Shown: positions 47,702-57,646 of the stretch, piece by piece
Position numbering within the stretch: the first letter of the stretch is position 1
Layout of the letters: each line of letters opens with the position of its first letter
Source of the DNA: Enterovibrio coralii
Lineage (GTDB): Bacteria > Pseudomonadota > Gammaproteobacteria > Enterobacterales > Vibrionaceae
NCBI RefSeq assembly: GCF_001559595.1
Contig: NZ_LNTY01000050.1
Location: 248,001-312,000, forward strand
DNA length: 64,000 bases
Direction of reading: 5' to 3'
Translations under genes and position numbers: made by a program
Notes under the pieces: model-generated
Database searches by the model: none
What the model was told of the DNA's origin: nothing
What the model saw: the letters and a program-made list of their open reading frames with translations, nothing else

Positions 47702-48754
47702 ATGATAGACACTAGAGTTGCCACCACTGTTGCTGTCGCCAGCCTGTTAGGCCTTGGCGTGATTGCGTTGACGACGACAGACATGCTTAGCCATGACGCG
47801 CATCATGACCATGAACACGGTCACGGGGATACGCATGCCTCTGCTGAGCAGCTTGATAATCAAGCACTCGTTGTCCCGGTTCCCGTCCCGGAACAGGCTG
47901 AGATGGCACTGATCAAAGTAGGATGGGAGCTCTTTAATGACCCCAACCTTTCATCTAACAATGCTGTCAGTTGCGCTTCATGCCATAACCTATCTACCAA
48001 CGGCGCTGAAATTACGCCCGTTTCCCACGGAGTAGGCGGAGCCGGCGACCGTAATTCCCTGACCGTTTTCAATGCCAGTTTAAACTACCGCTTTTTCTGG
48101 GATGGTCGCTCCAATACCTTAACCAAACAACTTGATGGCCCCATACATGCGCCAGCAGAAATGGATTCTTCTTGGGAAGATATTCACCGCTACGTTGAAG
48201 CCTCGACGAGATATCAAGGGTTGTTCAACGCTGCCGGACTTGAAATTTCAGACTTCAACATCAAACATGCATTGGTCACCTTTCAAGAACAACTACTCAC
48301 ACCAAACTCTCCCTTCGACCGTTACTTAAAAGGCGAAATGAACGCCATGAACGATAAAGCGAAAGCTGGCTGGGAAGATTTTCAATCACTGGGCTGTGTG
48401 AATTGCCACCAAGGCGAGAACATTGGTGGGAGTATCATGCAGCGTTTCGGCTATTACCAAGCAACGGACAAACCGCTTTCTGAAATTCGCGACCATGACA
48501 CCGGGCGCCACAAGTTTACAAACAAAGAAGTGGATAAATACATCTTTCGTGTCGCAAGCCTTCGAAACGTCGCTGACACCGCCCCCTACTTCCACGATGG
48601 GCAAACCCAAACGCTGGAAGAGGCCATCAATATAATGGCGAACATTCAACTGGGGCGAGAACTAGAGCCACAAACCGTCGATAACTTGGTGGCATTCTTA
48701 CATGCTCTGAGTGCACCCAGACCCGCTATTCTTGAGGTACTAGAAAATGAATAA
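47702..48754 (+). CDS. Periplasmic di-haem cytochrome c peroxidase family protein
   Basis: 350 residues: N-terminal membrane segment (VATTVAVASLLGLGVIALTTT), then a His-rich stretch (SHDAHHDHEHGHGDTH), first haem site CASCH (Cys91, Cys94, His95), second haem site CVNCH (Cys232, Cys235, His236), and the family FFWDGRSNTLTKQLDGPI and APYFHDGQTQTLEEAI. It should reduce hydrogen peroxide with c-type electrons; the MauG-like group is an alternative. The His-rich run may bind metal. The last 8 bp overlap the kinase start, so the two are made together. I start at ATG 47702, without a strong ribosome site. Confidence 0.88.
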   Translation: MIDTRVATTVAVASLLGLGVIALTTTDMLSHDAHHDHEHGHGDTHASAEQLDNQALVVPVPVPEQAEMALIKVGWELFNDPNLSSNNAVSCASCHNLSTNGAEITPVSHGVGGAGDRNSLTVFNASLNYRFFWDGRSNTLTKQLDGPIHAPAEMDSSWEDIHRYVEASTRYQGLFNAAGLEISDFNIKHALVTFQEQLLTPNSPFDRYLKGEMNAMNDKAKAGWEDFQSLGCVNCHQGENIGGSIMQRFGYYQATDKPLSEIRDHDTGRHKFTNKEVDKYIFRVASLRNVADTAPYFHDGQTQTLEEAINIMANIQLGRELEPQTVDNLVAFLHALSAPRPAILEVLENE

Positions 48755-51092
48755 CCTCATCCTGTTGAGCCGTTCTTTCCTCGCACTCTCACTCGTTTTA
48801 ACCGTTTTCGCCATCAATGGGTTTGTCGCACAACGACAATACACGGCGGTCAGTATTGAACTGACTGAGCTTGGCCACGATGTATTAGCATTGCGAGACC
48901 AAGCCGTGGCCTTCAACTCTGGTTACGCAATAACGCCTTATGTTCTAGCGCAACAAGTGGTTCAAAATGAGAGGGATTTAGACAAGTTCACTGCTATGGC
49001 ACAAAACAATGCGTTTGGCTTTTTCAGCGCGAACAGCAGTAAGGTCGAAGCCGTTATTGAACGTTATTCTGCCCAACACATTAACTTGTCTCAACGCATC
49101 GATAACCTCATCGCACTGATCATCGCCAGAGACTCTGCCAAAACCTCCATCGATATGCGCGATGCAGTGCTTGCTGACGTGGCTCCTACATCACCGACGG
49201 TCTTATCCAAAGAGTCAGAAACAGAAAACAGCTACTTAGAAAGGTATCTGTTGCTCAAAAACGAAGTGTCGAACTTGCTCGATGAAATACTTCTTGGGAA
49301 AAACGCCGCCTTCGTGGAGAACACCGAAAATCAGATTAAGTACATGGCATTGAGTGCGCTTCAAACATCTTTTATCTACTTCGTCTTGGCACTGTGTAGT
49401 TTCATTGCTTATATCTTCCTTTCATCGTGGGCACGTGAAAACCAACTCAAAAAACTAAATGAAGATCTGACTCGTTTAACGGAGAAAGCTGAGCGTGCGA
49501 ATCAGGCTAAAACCTTGTTCCTTGCAACAATGAGCCATGAGCTTCGTACACCCATGAATGGTGTTCTTGGAATGGCAGAACTCATCGTTGACGAAACCAA
49601 AGAAGAAATTACTCGCAAGCACGCCAAAATCATTGGGGAGTCAGGCAAACACCTGGTGACGATTTTGAATGACATTCTCGACTTTTCAAAAGTTGAGCAA
49701 GGTAAAATGGAATTCGAAAAAGTCTCTTTCAGTCTTTCGCAGTTGCTAGACCCCGTTACCAATTCACTTCACTCCGTCGCAGAAGACAAAAACGTAAAAC
49801 TCGAAATTGGCAGCAACGTACCTCAAGACATGCTGTTCCTCAGTGATAGCTCCCGGTTACGCCAAGTCATTTTCAACATTGTTGGGAACGCAATTAAATT
49901 CACTGAGAACGGCTTTGTCCGCATTACCAGCGATTTTGATGCCGACGACAATTGGCTGCACTTTTGGATTAAAGACTCGGGTGTCGGCATTCCCCAAGAT
50001 AAGCTCGATCAGATTTTTGAACCGTTCAGACAAGCCGAATCCTCGACCAACAGAAAATTTGGCGGAACGGGTTTAGGCCTTTCTATCGTCAAGAAAATCA
50101 TCACCCAGATGAACGGTCGCGTCACCGTCACCAGTGAGGTAGGAAAAGGAACAGAGTTTTACATCTCCTTACCCATTGAAGTCATGAGGAAGTCTGCCGA
50201 ACAACCTATTGAAGTACCGACACTGCATGCGCCTGAAGAAGTAAAACAGGTTCCGCTGAATGTACTGATTGCTGACGACAACCCAGTCAATGCTATGCTC
50301 GCCAAACGCCATTGTGAATCTCTGGGCCACAAAGCAGACACGGTAGAAAATGGTAAGTTAGCCGTCGTTGCGTTGAAGCAAAAGAACTACCATCTGGTGT
50401 TGATGGATAAACACATGCCGGTAATGGACGGTGTTGATGCCATTAGGCAAATTCGTAATCAAAAATACAGAGATACGATTATATTTGCTTGTACCGCTGA
50501 TGTATTCCGCGAGGCGCACGATGAGCTGTTGGGGATCGGAGCCAATCACGTCCTGACAAAACCAATGCAAAAAAATAGCCTTGAAGAAGCCATTTACCTC
50601 TATCTGGACGAGTTTGAAAAACTAGATAAGAAGCTCCAGCAAAGTGAGTGTGATGAGCCCGTTGCGTCTGACAACGTTGTTGCCCTCTCTCGTCTGCCCA
50701 AAAAAGAATTGAAACTCACAGAGGAAGAGCTGACAACCAGTGCGAACTTAAAAGCCTTCGCTGAAGAACCAGAAGTTGTTCAAGATTTGCTGAGGCTAAT
50801 GGTTGAGGAATTTGAGCGCTCCTCTGACAATTTAATTCAGGCGTTTACTGAACACAACGTGGTGAAAATTTTCAAAACCCTCCACATTGTGCGCGGAACG
50901 GCCATGGATCTCGGCATCAGCAATTTGGCGCGTCTCGCCAAAGATAACGAACGCAAGGCGCAGAACGGTAACGTCCCCGATTCAACGACACTGCAAGAGA
51001 TCCTCAATCTCATGTCGGTGAATATTCATCAGGCAAATCGTATGCTTGAGTCTTTTAATACTGGCACAGGGCAAAGCGAACAAGCCCAGTAG
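48747..51092 (+). CDS. Hybrid sensor histidine kinase coupled to the peroxidase gene
   Basis: 781 residues: membrane helix near the N-terminus, a periplasmic helical sensor part of about 170 residues, a second helix (LQTSFIYFVLALCSFIAYIFL), kinase core FLATMSHELRTP (His264), ATPase (FNIVGNAIKFTENG, DSGVGIP, GGTGLGLSIV), receiver (Asp554 in LMDKHMPVMDG) and an Hpt-like end with His713 in TLHIVRGTAMDLG. The Hpt segment departs from the usual HxLKGS. It overlaps the peroxidase stop by 8 bp. No separate response regulator is nearby, so the phosphate target is elsewhere. Confidence 0.9.
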   Translation: MNNLILLSRSFLALSLVLTVFAINGFVAQRQYTAVSIELTELGHDVLALRDQAVAFNSGYAITPYVLAQQVVQNERDLDKFTAMAQNNAFGFFSANSSKVEAVIERYSAQHINLSQRIDNLIALIIARDSAKTSIDMRDAVLADVAPTSPTVLSKESETENSYLERYLLLKNEVSNLLDEILLGKNAAFVENTENQIKYMALSALQTSFIYFVLALCSFIAYIFLSSWARENQLKKLNEDLTRLTEKAERANQAKTLFLATMSHELRTPMNGVLGMAELIVDETKEEITRKHAKIIGESGKHLVTILNDILDFSKVEQGKMEFEKVSFSLSQLLDPVTNSLHSVAEDKNVKLEIGSNVPQDMLFLSDSSRLRQVIFNIVGNAIKFTENGFVRITSDFDADDNWLHFWIKDSGVGIPQDKLDQIFEPFRQAESSTNRKFGGTGLGLSIVKKIITQMNGRVTVTSEVGKGTEFYISLPIEVMRKSAEQPIEVPTLHAPEEVKQVPLNVLIADDNPVNAMLAKRHCESLGHKADTVENGKLAVVALKQKNYHLVLMDKHMPVMDGVDAIRQIRNQKYRDTIIFACTADVFREAHDELLGIGANHVLTKPMQKNSLEEAIYLYLDEFEKLDKKLQQSECDEPVASDNVVALSRLPKKELKLTEEELTTSANLKAFAEEPEVVQDLLRLMVEEFERSSDNLIQAFTEHNVVKIFKTLHIVRGTAMDLGISNLARLAKDNERKAQNGNVPDSTTLQEILNLMSVNIHQANRMLESFNTGTGQSEQAQ

Positions 51093-51116
51093 CAAGGCTT
51101 TCAGCAATACAAAAAT

Positions 51117-51153
51117 GAAAAGGCTCTCCGTGTTATCTGGAGAGCCTTTTTCT
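51117..51153. terminator. Bidirectional intrinsic terminator between the kinase and yhfW
   Basis: Stem AAAAGGCTCTCC/GGAGAGCCTTTT with loop GTGTTATCT. A and T runs on both sides serve both convergent genes. Confidence 0.9.
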
Positions 51154-51200
51154 TTGCCGACAAATCGACAACAAGGTCTAAATCAGTCGGACGTTGCGAG

Positions 51201-52417
51201 TTATAACAGCGTTGGCGAACCGAATTGTGGTAAGTCCGCGCCAAAGAAAGCAGCGGCACTTGCACCGACATCTGCAAGCGTCTCCAAGGTGCCAAACACA
51301 ACACCTTCACGAGATTTTTGATACACCAAGACAGGTACGAATTCGCGGGTATGCTTAGCGTGACCGATAAAAGGATCGTTTCCATGATCAGCCATCACCA
51401 CCAGCATGTCATTACCAAACATTTCAGCAATCACACGCTGCAGCCCATTATCGGCACGTTCTAGCACTTGCCAGTATCGCTCAGGGTCTTGCTCGTGCCT
51501 GATAAATCGGTTTCTTGGACATTGGCACAGAAGAAACCTTGCTTGTTGTTAGCGAGATCCTCAATTAAAAGCGAAAACACATCATTGGTATCGACAACGG
51601 AAAGATAAGATATACCTCCTTCGTTTTGCACGATATCCGCCACCTTTCCATAAAGAAACGTTGAGACGCCTTTCTTTTTGAGCTGCTGAGCAACTTGAGT
51701 CTCAGCATCCACACCAAATCCAAGGTGTTCAACTTGAAAGCCACATTGGTACGCGCCTGACTTAGGTGCATTCACGCCAATGTACTTGGCTTTCCCCTCG
51801 TTGTCGGTCTTCACTTCGATTGCCGAATAGATGCGTTCCATACTCTCAATGACACCGCCAAAGGCAATATTGCGGCTCACGCTATTGGCTTTTCTCATCG
51901 CCCGTGCAATTTTCTTTACTTCATCAAAGCTAATCAGGTTGAAGTTGGCCGTAAGGTTATAAACCTGTCCCAAATCAGCTTCTAAGTTGTCGCCAATCAC
52001 GACTGCACCTTGCACAGACAGAAGCGGCAAACCTTGCACATAAATACGGCCAACGTCGTAGCCTTCCCCAATTAGTGCTTGTTCAATGTCATCAATGGAT
52101 TCGCTAAACGGCATCACCAGCGGTGGCTCAGGTTTTGTTCCCATGATTTCCTGATGCCCCATGAAGGTGTCACACCCTTCATGCACCAACATCGCCCTTC
52201 CCCAGTTTGCAGATATGCAAGGCTTCATTGCCGAATGGACATTCGGCAACACATTCATCAGACCAAGTCTTTCTAACGTTGGCAGTCTGCGATCAGAGAA
52301 ATAACTCACAAGCTTTGCAGCGGTATTGGCACCAAGATCTTGCGGTCTGCACTGAGCAACATCCGGCATTTCACCAACGCCAAAGCCATCCAGCACAACA
52401 ACGATAAATTTCGACAT
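51201..52417 (-). CDS. yhfW: YhfW-like phosphopentomutase-family protein, reading frame broken once
   Basis: About 405 residues after repair. Alkaline phosphatase/phosphopentomutase fold: N-terminal VVVLDGFGVGEMPDV with the metal Asp, DTFMGHQEIMGTKP with the phospho-acceptor Thr region, and the C-terminal ADHGNDPFIGHAKHTRE with metal ligands. The frame breaks near 51483; one added C turns ...LSGTSKTL... into ...LSG(H)EQDPERYWQVLERADNG.... Likely moves a phosphate on a sugar or related substrate. Start at ATG 52417. Four bases separate it from yhfX. Confidence 0.82.
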
Positions 52418-52421
52418 CCTG

Positions 52422-53591
52422 TCACCTTTGAATTTGTCTTCCCTGCGTGTCAAAAAGGCCGACCAACCGTGGTGCCCCCGTCGAAATACCCTTTACCAAT
52501 GCAACATCACTGCGCGTGACGAAAAGCTGCGTGCGAAAAGCCATAACAACCGGGCTGCTTACGCTCGCTTCTCCATCTAACTGGAAGTAGTAATCAATGC
52601 TTGAAAGGTCGCTCGGGCAAACAGGAAAAAGATCTCCGTCGTTTGACTCATCAGCAAAGACCAATGCACCTTCGATTTGACTGCGGCTGTAATTACCGCC
52701 GCCGAAGCAAAACGTGCGTCCCTCATGCACATGAGAAACTTCCGTGACGTACACCATTGCTATGGTTTCGGGCTGAGAGCCACCAATATTGGCAGGGGTC
52801 GTTCCAGTTAACGCATGTCCAGGCTCACCATGTGTTCCTCCCTGCGCTTTAATTAGCGGCAAGGTTTCACAACTGGTCGCTGAAGGGTAATTACGGTGAG
52901 TGATTTCAATGCCCTTTTGACTGAGCTTCTCAATCGCTTTTTGCGCCGTAACCAAATTCTGGGTAGGACGGGTTGTTTGGCTTTCGTTATCAAAAAGAAA
53001 GCATGGGAAATGCGTAATACCCGCGATGTTGATGCTCGGAAGTGTCTGGAGTTGGTCGATGACTTCATCGAGTTCAGAGAGTCTGAACCCCGACTCCTGA
53101 TTGGGATACAGGTGGTCACCTTCTTGGTAGAACTTCAACATTATGTCCTGAACCACACCACATTCTGATGCGGCCTCAGCGATTTCACGGGCTTTCTCTA
53201 TCGAATAAACCGTGATGATCTCAGGCTTTATTTCGCAGATAAGCTTTTCGAGCACATGCTTGGGAGGTTGAACCAAGTGACCAACGTGAGCAATCTTAAT
53301 GCCCTGCTCATGCAGGCTCAGGGCTTCTTTAAAATCAACGCAGACTGCACCTTCAAAGCCACATTCATCAATCAAAATTCTGGCCAATATCGGGTTACGC
53401 CCTAGCTGCTTTGTCATCGCAAAAAGCTTCACACCACACTCGTCCGCTTTTTGCTTAATTTTCTTCGCATTTTCCCTGAAACGGTCGACATCTATGACAT
53501 AGGTGTCGGGAAGGATCTTTCCCTGACGTAATAACAAAATGGCACTCTGAATCAGTTCTGAGTTTTGTTTTTTAAGTGCCTCAAGAAACAT
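52422..53591 (-). CDS. yhfX: YhfX-like PLP-dependent alanine-racemase-fold protein
   Basis: 389 residues. The N-terminal barrel is like alanine racemase with the PLP Lys in KLFAMTKQLGRNP; glycine-rich phosphate-binding region AQGGTHGEPGHALTGTTPANIGG; and the family CFGGGNYSRSQIEGAL. E. coli YhfX has no proven substrate, but the fold points to an amino acid or amine racemase or decarboxylase. AAAGGA precedes the ATG. Third gene of the minus-strand operon yhfU-yhfT-yhfX-yhfW. Confidence 0.87.
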   Translation of the reverse strand: MFLEALKKQNSELIQSAILLLRQGKILPDTYVIDVDRFRENAKKIKQKADECGVKLFAMTKQLGRNPILARILIDECGFEGAVCVDFKEALSLHEQGIKIAHVGHLVQPPKHVLEKLICEIKPEIITVYSIEKAREIAEAASECGVVQDIMLKFYQEGDHLYPNQESGFRLSELDEVIDQLQTLPSINIAGITHFPCFLFDNESQTTRPTQNLVTAQKAIEKLSQKGIEITHRNYPSATSCETLPLIKAQGGTHGEPGHALTGTTPANIGGSQPETIAMVYVTEVSHVHEGRTFCFGGGNYSRSQIEGALVFADESNDGDLFPVCPSDLSSIDYYFQLDGEASVSSPVVMAFRTQLFVTRSDVALVKGISTGAPRLVGLFDTQGRQIQR

Positions 53592-53685
53592 AGCTATTCC
53601 TTTTTTACGCTTTCTTTAAAGCAGCCCATATCCCTTATAGGGGGAGGAATACGGGCTGAGTTAATGTGTTACCTAAGCGGGTTAG

Positions 53686-54987
53686 TTACACCGCAAACAG
53701 ACCAAATACATGGAACAAATTGAGCAGAATACCCGTGAGAATTGCAGCGACCGCTGGTGCCGCAATCTTCAATACTGGACGTCCCAAAACTTCATTGAGG
53801 AAGAACAACATCGCGAAGATGGTCAGTCCCGTTGTGCCACCCATCTTCATGACCGCGAGTACACCGCCTATCAACAAAGCAAACTCCATCAGCGTGTTCA
53901 TCGCATCGCGAATGTTGTCTGACGCGTTACGAATGGAAGGGAACTGCTCAAGAAAACGACCAATACGGCGAAGCAAGAAGACTTCCACACAGATGGTCAA
54001 TGCACCGAGAACGGCTGCGACGGGAATGTTTGGAGAGAGATAACCCACAACAAATACGAAGGTCATACCGACGACGCCGTAAACACCGGTCGCCAGTGCT
54101 GTGGTAGCAATCAAAGGAATAAAGCCAAGACCGCGCATCAATTCAGACAGAGCTACTTGTTGGATAGCAGCGTCTTGCTCTGCAGGGTCAGCAATCTTGT
54201 AAGCTTCAGCCAGAGAATAGATAGACACTTCAGAACCCGCAAAGAAACCACCATTGGATACTGCGGCAATTAACGCGCCTGTTACTGCCAAAAACGGCAG
54301 GTGTTTCATGATTCGCTTAGTACGTTCTTCAAAAATACTGTGAAGCCCAGACATATCAGGCGGCGCAATGCCGTTTTTCTTGTCCTGAATGTCTTTGTGA
54401 ATCGCAGTACCCACCAGCATCAGCATGCCAACAAAGATTTGAATAGATTCTGGGTAGATGCCCGTAAACTTAATGGTTAGCAAGCGAGACATCAGGATAA
54501 CAACAGCGGCAATCGCACCTGCTTTCCAACCAAACTGAGTAAAAATCGCCAGCAGTGGGAATAGCGCAAACGCTGTAATAACTGGCGTACCCAATTCACC
54601 CAGTGCACCCAAGGCGTCAACCGGCAGCCCCGTCAACACAGCGTTTACACCAGATAGAGACGTAACAACCAACACGCCCCACAAGCCACCAGCCAACGCG
54701 GCCAGCCAGCGGCTCGCAATCATCACGCCAAGAATGTCAGTCGGCAAGAACAAGAGCCAAGGGTTCAATAAACCCGTTGATAAAGTGAAAGAGATACCGA
54801 CTGAGGCAACAAAGCCAATAGAAAGACCAAACGCGACTGAACCGGCATCGCGTCGCGTCATGTTTCCTTCAAAGAGTTGAGGGAGAACGGGACGAATACC
54901 ATCGTGGAAAACCGCAGCACTCATGTTTGCAATGAGTGCTGTCATGGCACAAAGAACGGAAATTAAACCTAACTGCATAAAGTCCAT
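53686..54987 (-). CDS. yhfT: YhfT-like membrane transporter
   Basis: 433 residues with about ten to twelve hydrophobic helices (GLISVLCAMTALIANMSAAVF at the start, FIPLIATTALATGVYGVVGM and GGVLAVMKMGGTTGLTIFAM near the end). It matches the YhfT family of unknown transport proteins found with yhfU and yhfX. It probably brings in the substrate handled by YhfX and YhfW. AAGGA lies before the ATG. A 94-bp gap with an inverted AGCCC...GGGCT structure separates it from yhfX. Confidence 0.86.
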   Translation of the reverse strand: MDFMQLGLISVLCAMTALIANMSAAVFHDGIRPVLPQLFEGNMTRRDAGSVAFGLSIGFVASVGISFTLSTGLLNPWLLFLPTDILGVMIASRWLAALAGGLWGVLVVTSLSGVNAVLTGLPVDALGALGELGTPVITAFALFPLLAIFTQFGWKAGAIAAVVILMSRLLTIKFTGIYPESIQIFVGMLMLVGTAIHKDIQDKKNGIAPPDMSGLHSIFEERTKRIMKHLPFLAVTGALIAAVSNGGFFAGSEVSIYSLAEAYKIADPAEQDAAIQQVALSELMRGLGFIPLIATTALATGVYGVVGMTFVFVVGYLSPNIPVAAVLGALTICVEVFLLRRIGRFLEQFPSIRNASDNIRDAMNTLMEFALLIGGVLAVMKMGGTTGLTIFAMLFFLNEVLGRPVLKIAAPAVAAILTGILLNLFHVFGLFAV

Positions 54988-55000
54988 AACTGCGTCCTTA

Positions 55001-55360
55001 CTACTGATGTGCGAGTTGTTTTACGAGCATCGGAATTGCATGCTCAACATGTTCAACAGATAAACCGAAAGCCACTCTGCCTTCCTTAACGAACTTTTCG
55101 ACTTCTTCGGCTTTTGCTTGGATGGAAGGTTTTGCGATGGTGCAACTTTGGGCAAAACCGATAATCGCGATAGCGATGGAAAGCGCAGCCCCTGCCCCTG
55201 TGTTACAGCAACCGATGTAGTAGTCCAGTTGCCCAGATTTCACTTTCATGGCTGCATCCATATCATTGAGAATGTGGCATTCGAACATGCCTGGTGCGCT
55301 CTCTTCGATCTGGGCTTTGATTTTCTCGCGCTGCAAACCAGCGATCCCAATCTTCTTCAT
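55001..55360 (-). CDS. yhfU: YhfU-like DUF2620 protein
   Basis: 119 residues. KIGIAGLQREKIKAQIEE at the N-terminus and the Gly/Ala-rich DYYIGCCNTGAGAALSIAIAI match DUF2620, which always accompanies YhfT. Function unknown; the GCCNTGAGA loop looks like a phosphate- or ligand-binding turn. First gene of the operon, 13 bp before yhfT. AAGGA precedes the ATG. Confidence 0.86.
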   Translation of the reverse strand: MKKIGIAGLQREKIKAQIEESAPGMFECHILNDMDAAMKVKSGQLDYYIGCCNTGAGAALSIAIAIIGFAQSCTIAKPSIQAKAEEVEKFVKEGRVAFGLSVEHVEHAIPMLVKQLAHQ

Positions 55361-55764
55361 AAAACATCCTTCATTCGTCTACTCGACAGGGTGTAACGCC
55401 TCTTCAATCTCAACGAGCCCGCAAATCCCTGAACGATTCCACATGACATTGCACCAGTCTTAATCCTCATTATTTTGAGGAATAAGACCAAATAAAAAGC
55501 AACTCTCATTGCCTTACATATCGTGAGAGCGTGGCAGTTACTGAAACGCTTGACTGTCACATTCTTCAATATAATGAAGATAAGATAATCAGTGGCTGCT
55601 CAAAAACAAACCAGAGCTTTTCATTTGTGTGATCAAGTAGATGTTTATTTGAGCGACACTGTCGCTAAACCCAATATTGAGACGGGTTCGGAAGTATCAC
55701 AAACGCTAAGGTTGGAAGGCTTTTTCGAGAAAACAAAACCCGAACGTGTCGGGCTTTGTCAGCA
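55361..55764 (-). promoter_or_regulatory. Upstream region of the yhf operon
   Basis: 404 bp with no gene. It should carry the yhf promoter. A stem CCCGA/TCGGG at about 55739-55755 reads as a terminator for the small minus-strand gene at 55765. The usual yhfY/yhfZ regulator is absent. Confidence 0.45.
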
Positions 55765-55980
55765 TTAGAGATCTATTGGGGGTTGCTTTCGCATTTCATC
55801 CAACGAGCTTCCCATGCGGATGGGGTCTCTAAGCGATTCACACTCGTAGATACTTTCTGTGAACTCGAGAGCATCGTAAAACACCCAACCCTGCATCGAC
55901 AGTTCACTGGCAATTTCCAGTTTGTTTTTGCCTTGGTGATGCATATCGATCACCGCCGTCACAGCATCAGTTTCATTCAT
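55765..55980 (-). CDS. Unknown 71-residue protein
   Basis: A small soluble protein of unknown function (MNETDAVTAVIDMHHQGKNK...). It has one of the best ribosome sites in the window (AAGGAGGAGAC before the ATG) and a terminator-like stem after the stop, so it is probably real. The N-terminal helix pair resembles a small helix-turn-helix (KLEIASELSMQGWVFYDAL), but this is not secure. Confidence 0.6.
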   Translation of the reverse strand: MNETDAVTAVIDMHHQGKNKLEIASELSMQGWVFYDALEFTESIYECESLRDPIRMGSSLDEMRKQPPIDL

Positions 55981-56220
55981 GTCTCCTCCTTGCTTTATCA
56001 GGGAGCGTCGAAGAAAACATAGTGAGAATTTGCCTGTTTTGCTGTATCAAGTTTCCGACAAAGTTGGCGAGAATACGTAACGCCTCACACCGATCTGACT
56101 CAGATTTTATCGCGACCGTTAAGTCGCTGACATTTTTATGGTTTATTTGAATGGCTTCACTGCGAAAATCTACAGAAACGATATGCTATTAATAACTCGG
56201 ATAAGGAAGATGATTACGCC

Positions 56221-56829
56221 GTGGATGTCATAATAAATAATGAAGCTGCAATGGCTCTGTCCTCTGTGAGTTCACCAACGGAAGAGCTCATCAGTATTGT
56301 CGATAGTGTAAAAAAGCTGCGCCAATGTGGTTTGGAGCCAAAAGACGTCGTCATTGAGTATCTTGAAAAGGAAGAGCCGAACGCCAGAAGCCAAGCTTTT
56401 TCTTTAATCACGGCGTTGGCCTTAGAGCAGCAAGTGATCACAAAAGACGACTTTGGCAAGTCAGTATCTTTGTTTTGGAACCCATCGAGCCAAGATATTC
56501 TGAAGTACGAACCGAGCAAAGAAATTTCTATTTCACTGCACCGCGCTATTGGAAGCCAAATTACAGCAAACTACACAACGAATGAGTTCATTACTTATTT
56601 GCTTCAAGCCTTAGAGATGACAAGCCAAGACTTCGTAGCGGAAGACTTGCCAGATTCTGCACTTCTCTTTCACGCTGTTGGCATTTTGGCCCAATCTCAA
56701 AGCAATGTGCTCAATGCACACATACTCAAAGGTGCAATCAACATTGTGATGTCTGAGATGGAACCCGTATTGATTGATGAATACTCTCAGCCTATTTTCT
56801 TAGAAGATCATCAACAATCCACACATTAA
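56221..56829 (+). CDS. Unknown 202-residue helical protein
   Basis: No family recognised. Soluble and mostly helical; the middle (SKEISISLHRAIGSQITANYTTNEFITYLLQAL... LFHAVGILAQSQSNVL) suggests a helical bundle. The start is GTG at 56221 with AAGGAAG 10-15 bases upstream, or ATG at 56251. A weak hairpin (AAGCCCGC/GTGGGCTT) follows the stop. Single gene. Confidence 0.6.
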   Translation: MDVIINNEAAMALSSVSSPTEELISIVDSVKKLRQCGLEPKDVVIEYLEKEEPNARSQAFSLITALALEQQVITKDDFGKSVSLFWNPSSQDILKYEPSKEISISLHRAIGSQITANYTTNEFITYLLQALEMTSQDFVAEDLPDSALLFHAVGILAQSQSNVLNAHILKGAINIVMSEMEPVLIDEYSQPIFLEDHQQSTH

Positions 56830-57646
56830 CTTTCACAAAGCCCGCTTACAGTGGGCTTGCCTTTCCATTATCTATTTACGCCAGAAGACTCTCATAATTC
56901 ACGTATAGAGTCTTCAACAAAGAAAACAAAATATAGCCAGTTTGCAAGACATGCCATTCATTCTAATTTCGCGAATTTACTCGTTTCGTCCACCTTATAA
57001 CTTCTACAGTTACACCCTAACTATTTCAGGCCCTGACTGACGGTTAATTTTACAGATCTTATACCACCATTACTTTTAAACACTTAAAAACTATTGTTAA
57101 TTAAACACTTTTTCACGAAAGAAACAATAAGGAAAAGGACGGGCAAAATAATCACAAATGAGACAGCAGTTCTGCCACTTATCAGCAATAATCTTTATCG
57201 CACAGGGAAAGAAGAAAGCGTAGGCAATGTACTTTGTCACTTGTTTTCATTGCGTTATAGATCGAGTGCTACCAATCGATTTGAATAATAAAAACATGAA
57301 GTTGTAGTTTTATAAAACATTATATTTTTCTCTTTCATTATTACACTCGGAGTGTTGAGACAACTTTTATACATGTTTAGATAAACAGAAATATCCCCTG
57401 TACTGCTAACGTCTTTTGGTGCTTTACATAAATGCAACAATAGGCTTGCGTTTTTATCAGTCTGATTGATGAGATAAAACACAAGTAGGTTGCTGAAGCC
57501 AAACATTATTTATTTTGTATATCTGAAGGTTTGGATACTTTCTGAATACTTGTTAGACACAGTACGGCATTGCTTTAAACAACTTCTTGTCCGCGCTTGA
57601 ATAACATCATCAGAAAGTCATCTTCGAGCAATATAGGGATGAAGTT
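56830..57646. other. Long AT-rich intergenic region before the lipoxygenase gene
   Basis: About 815 bp. Reading frames in it (for example 57255-57506, minus) lack ribosome sites and look random. It should hold the lipoxygenase promoter and possibly long-range control. A hairpin AAGCCCGC/GTGGGCTT at about 56837-56857 ends the previous gene. Confidence 0.5.

Noticed and set aside
57255-57506. 83-codon minus-strand frame before the lipoxygenase gene
   Set aside because: No ribosome site, no recognisable pattern, and low-complexity AT-rich sequence.
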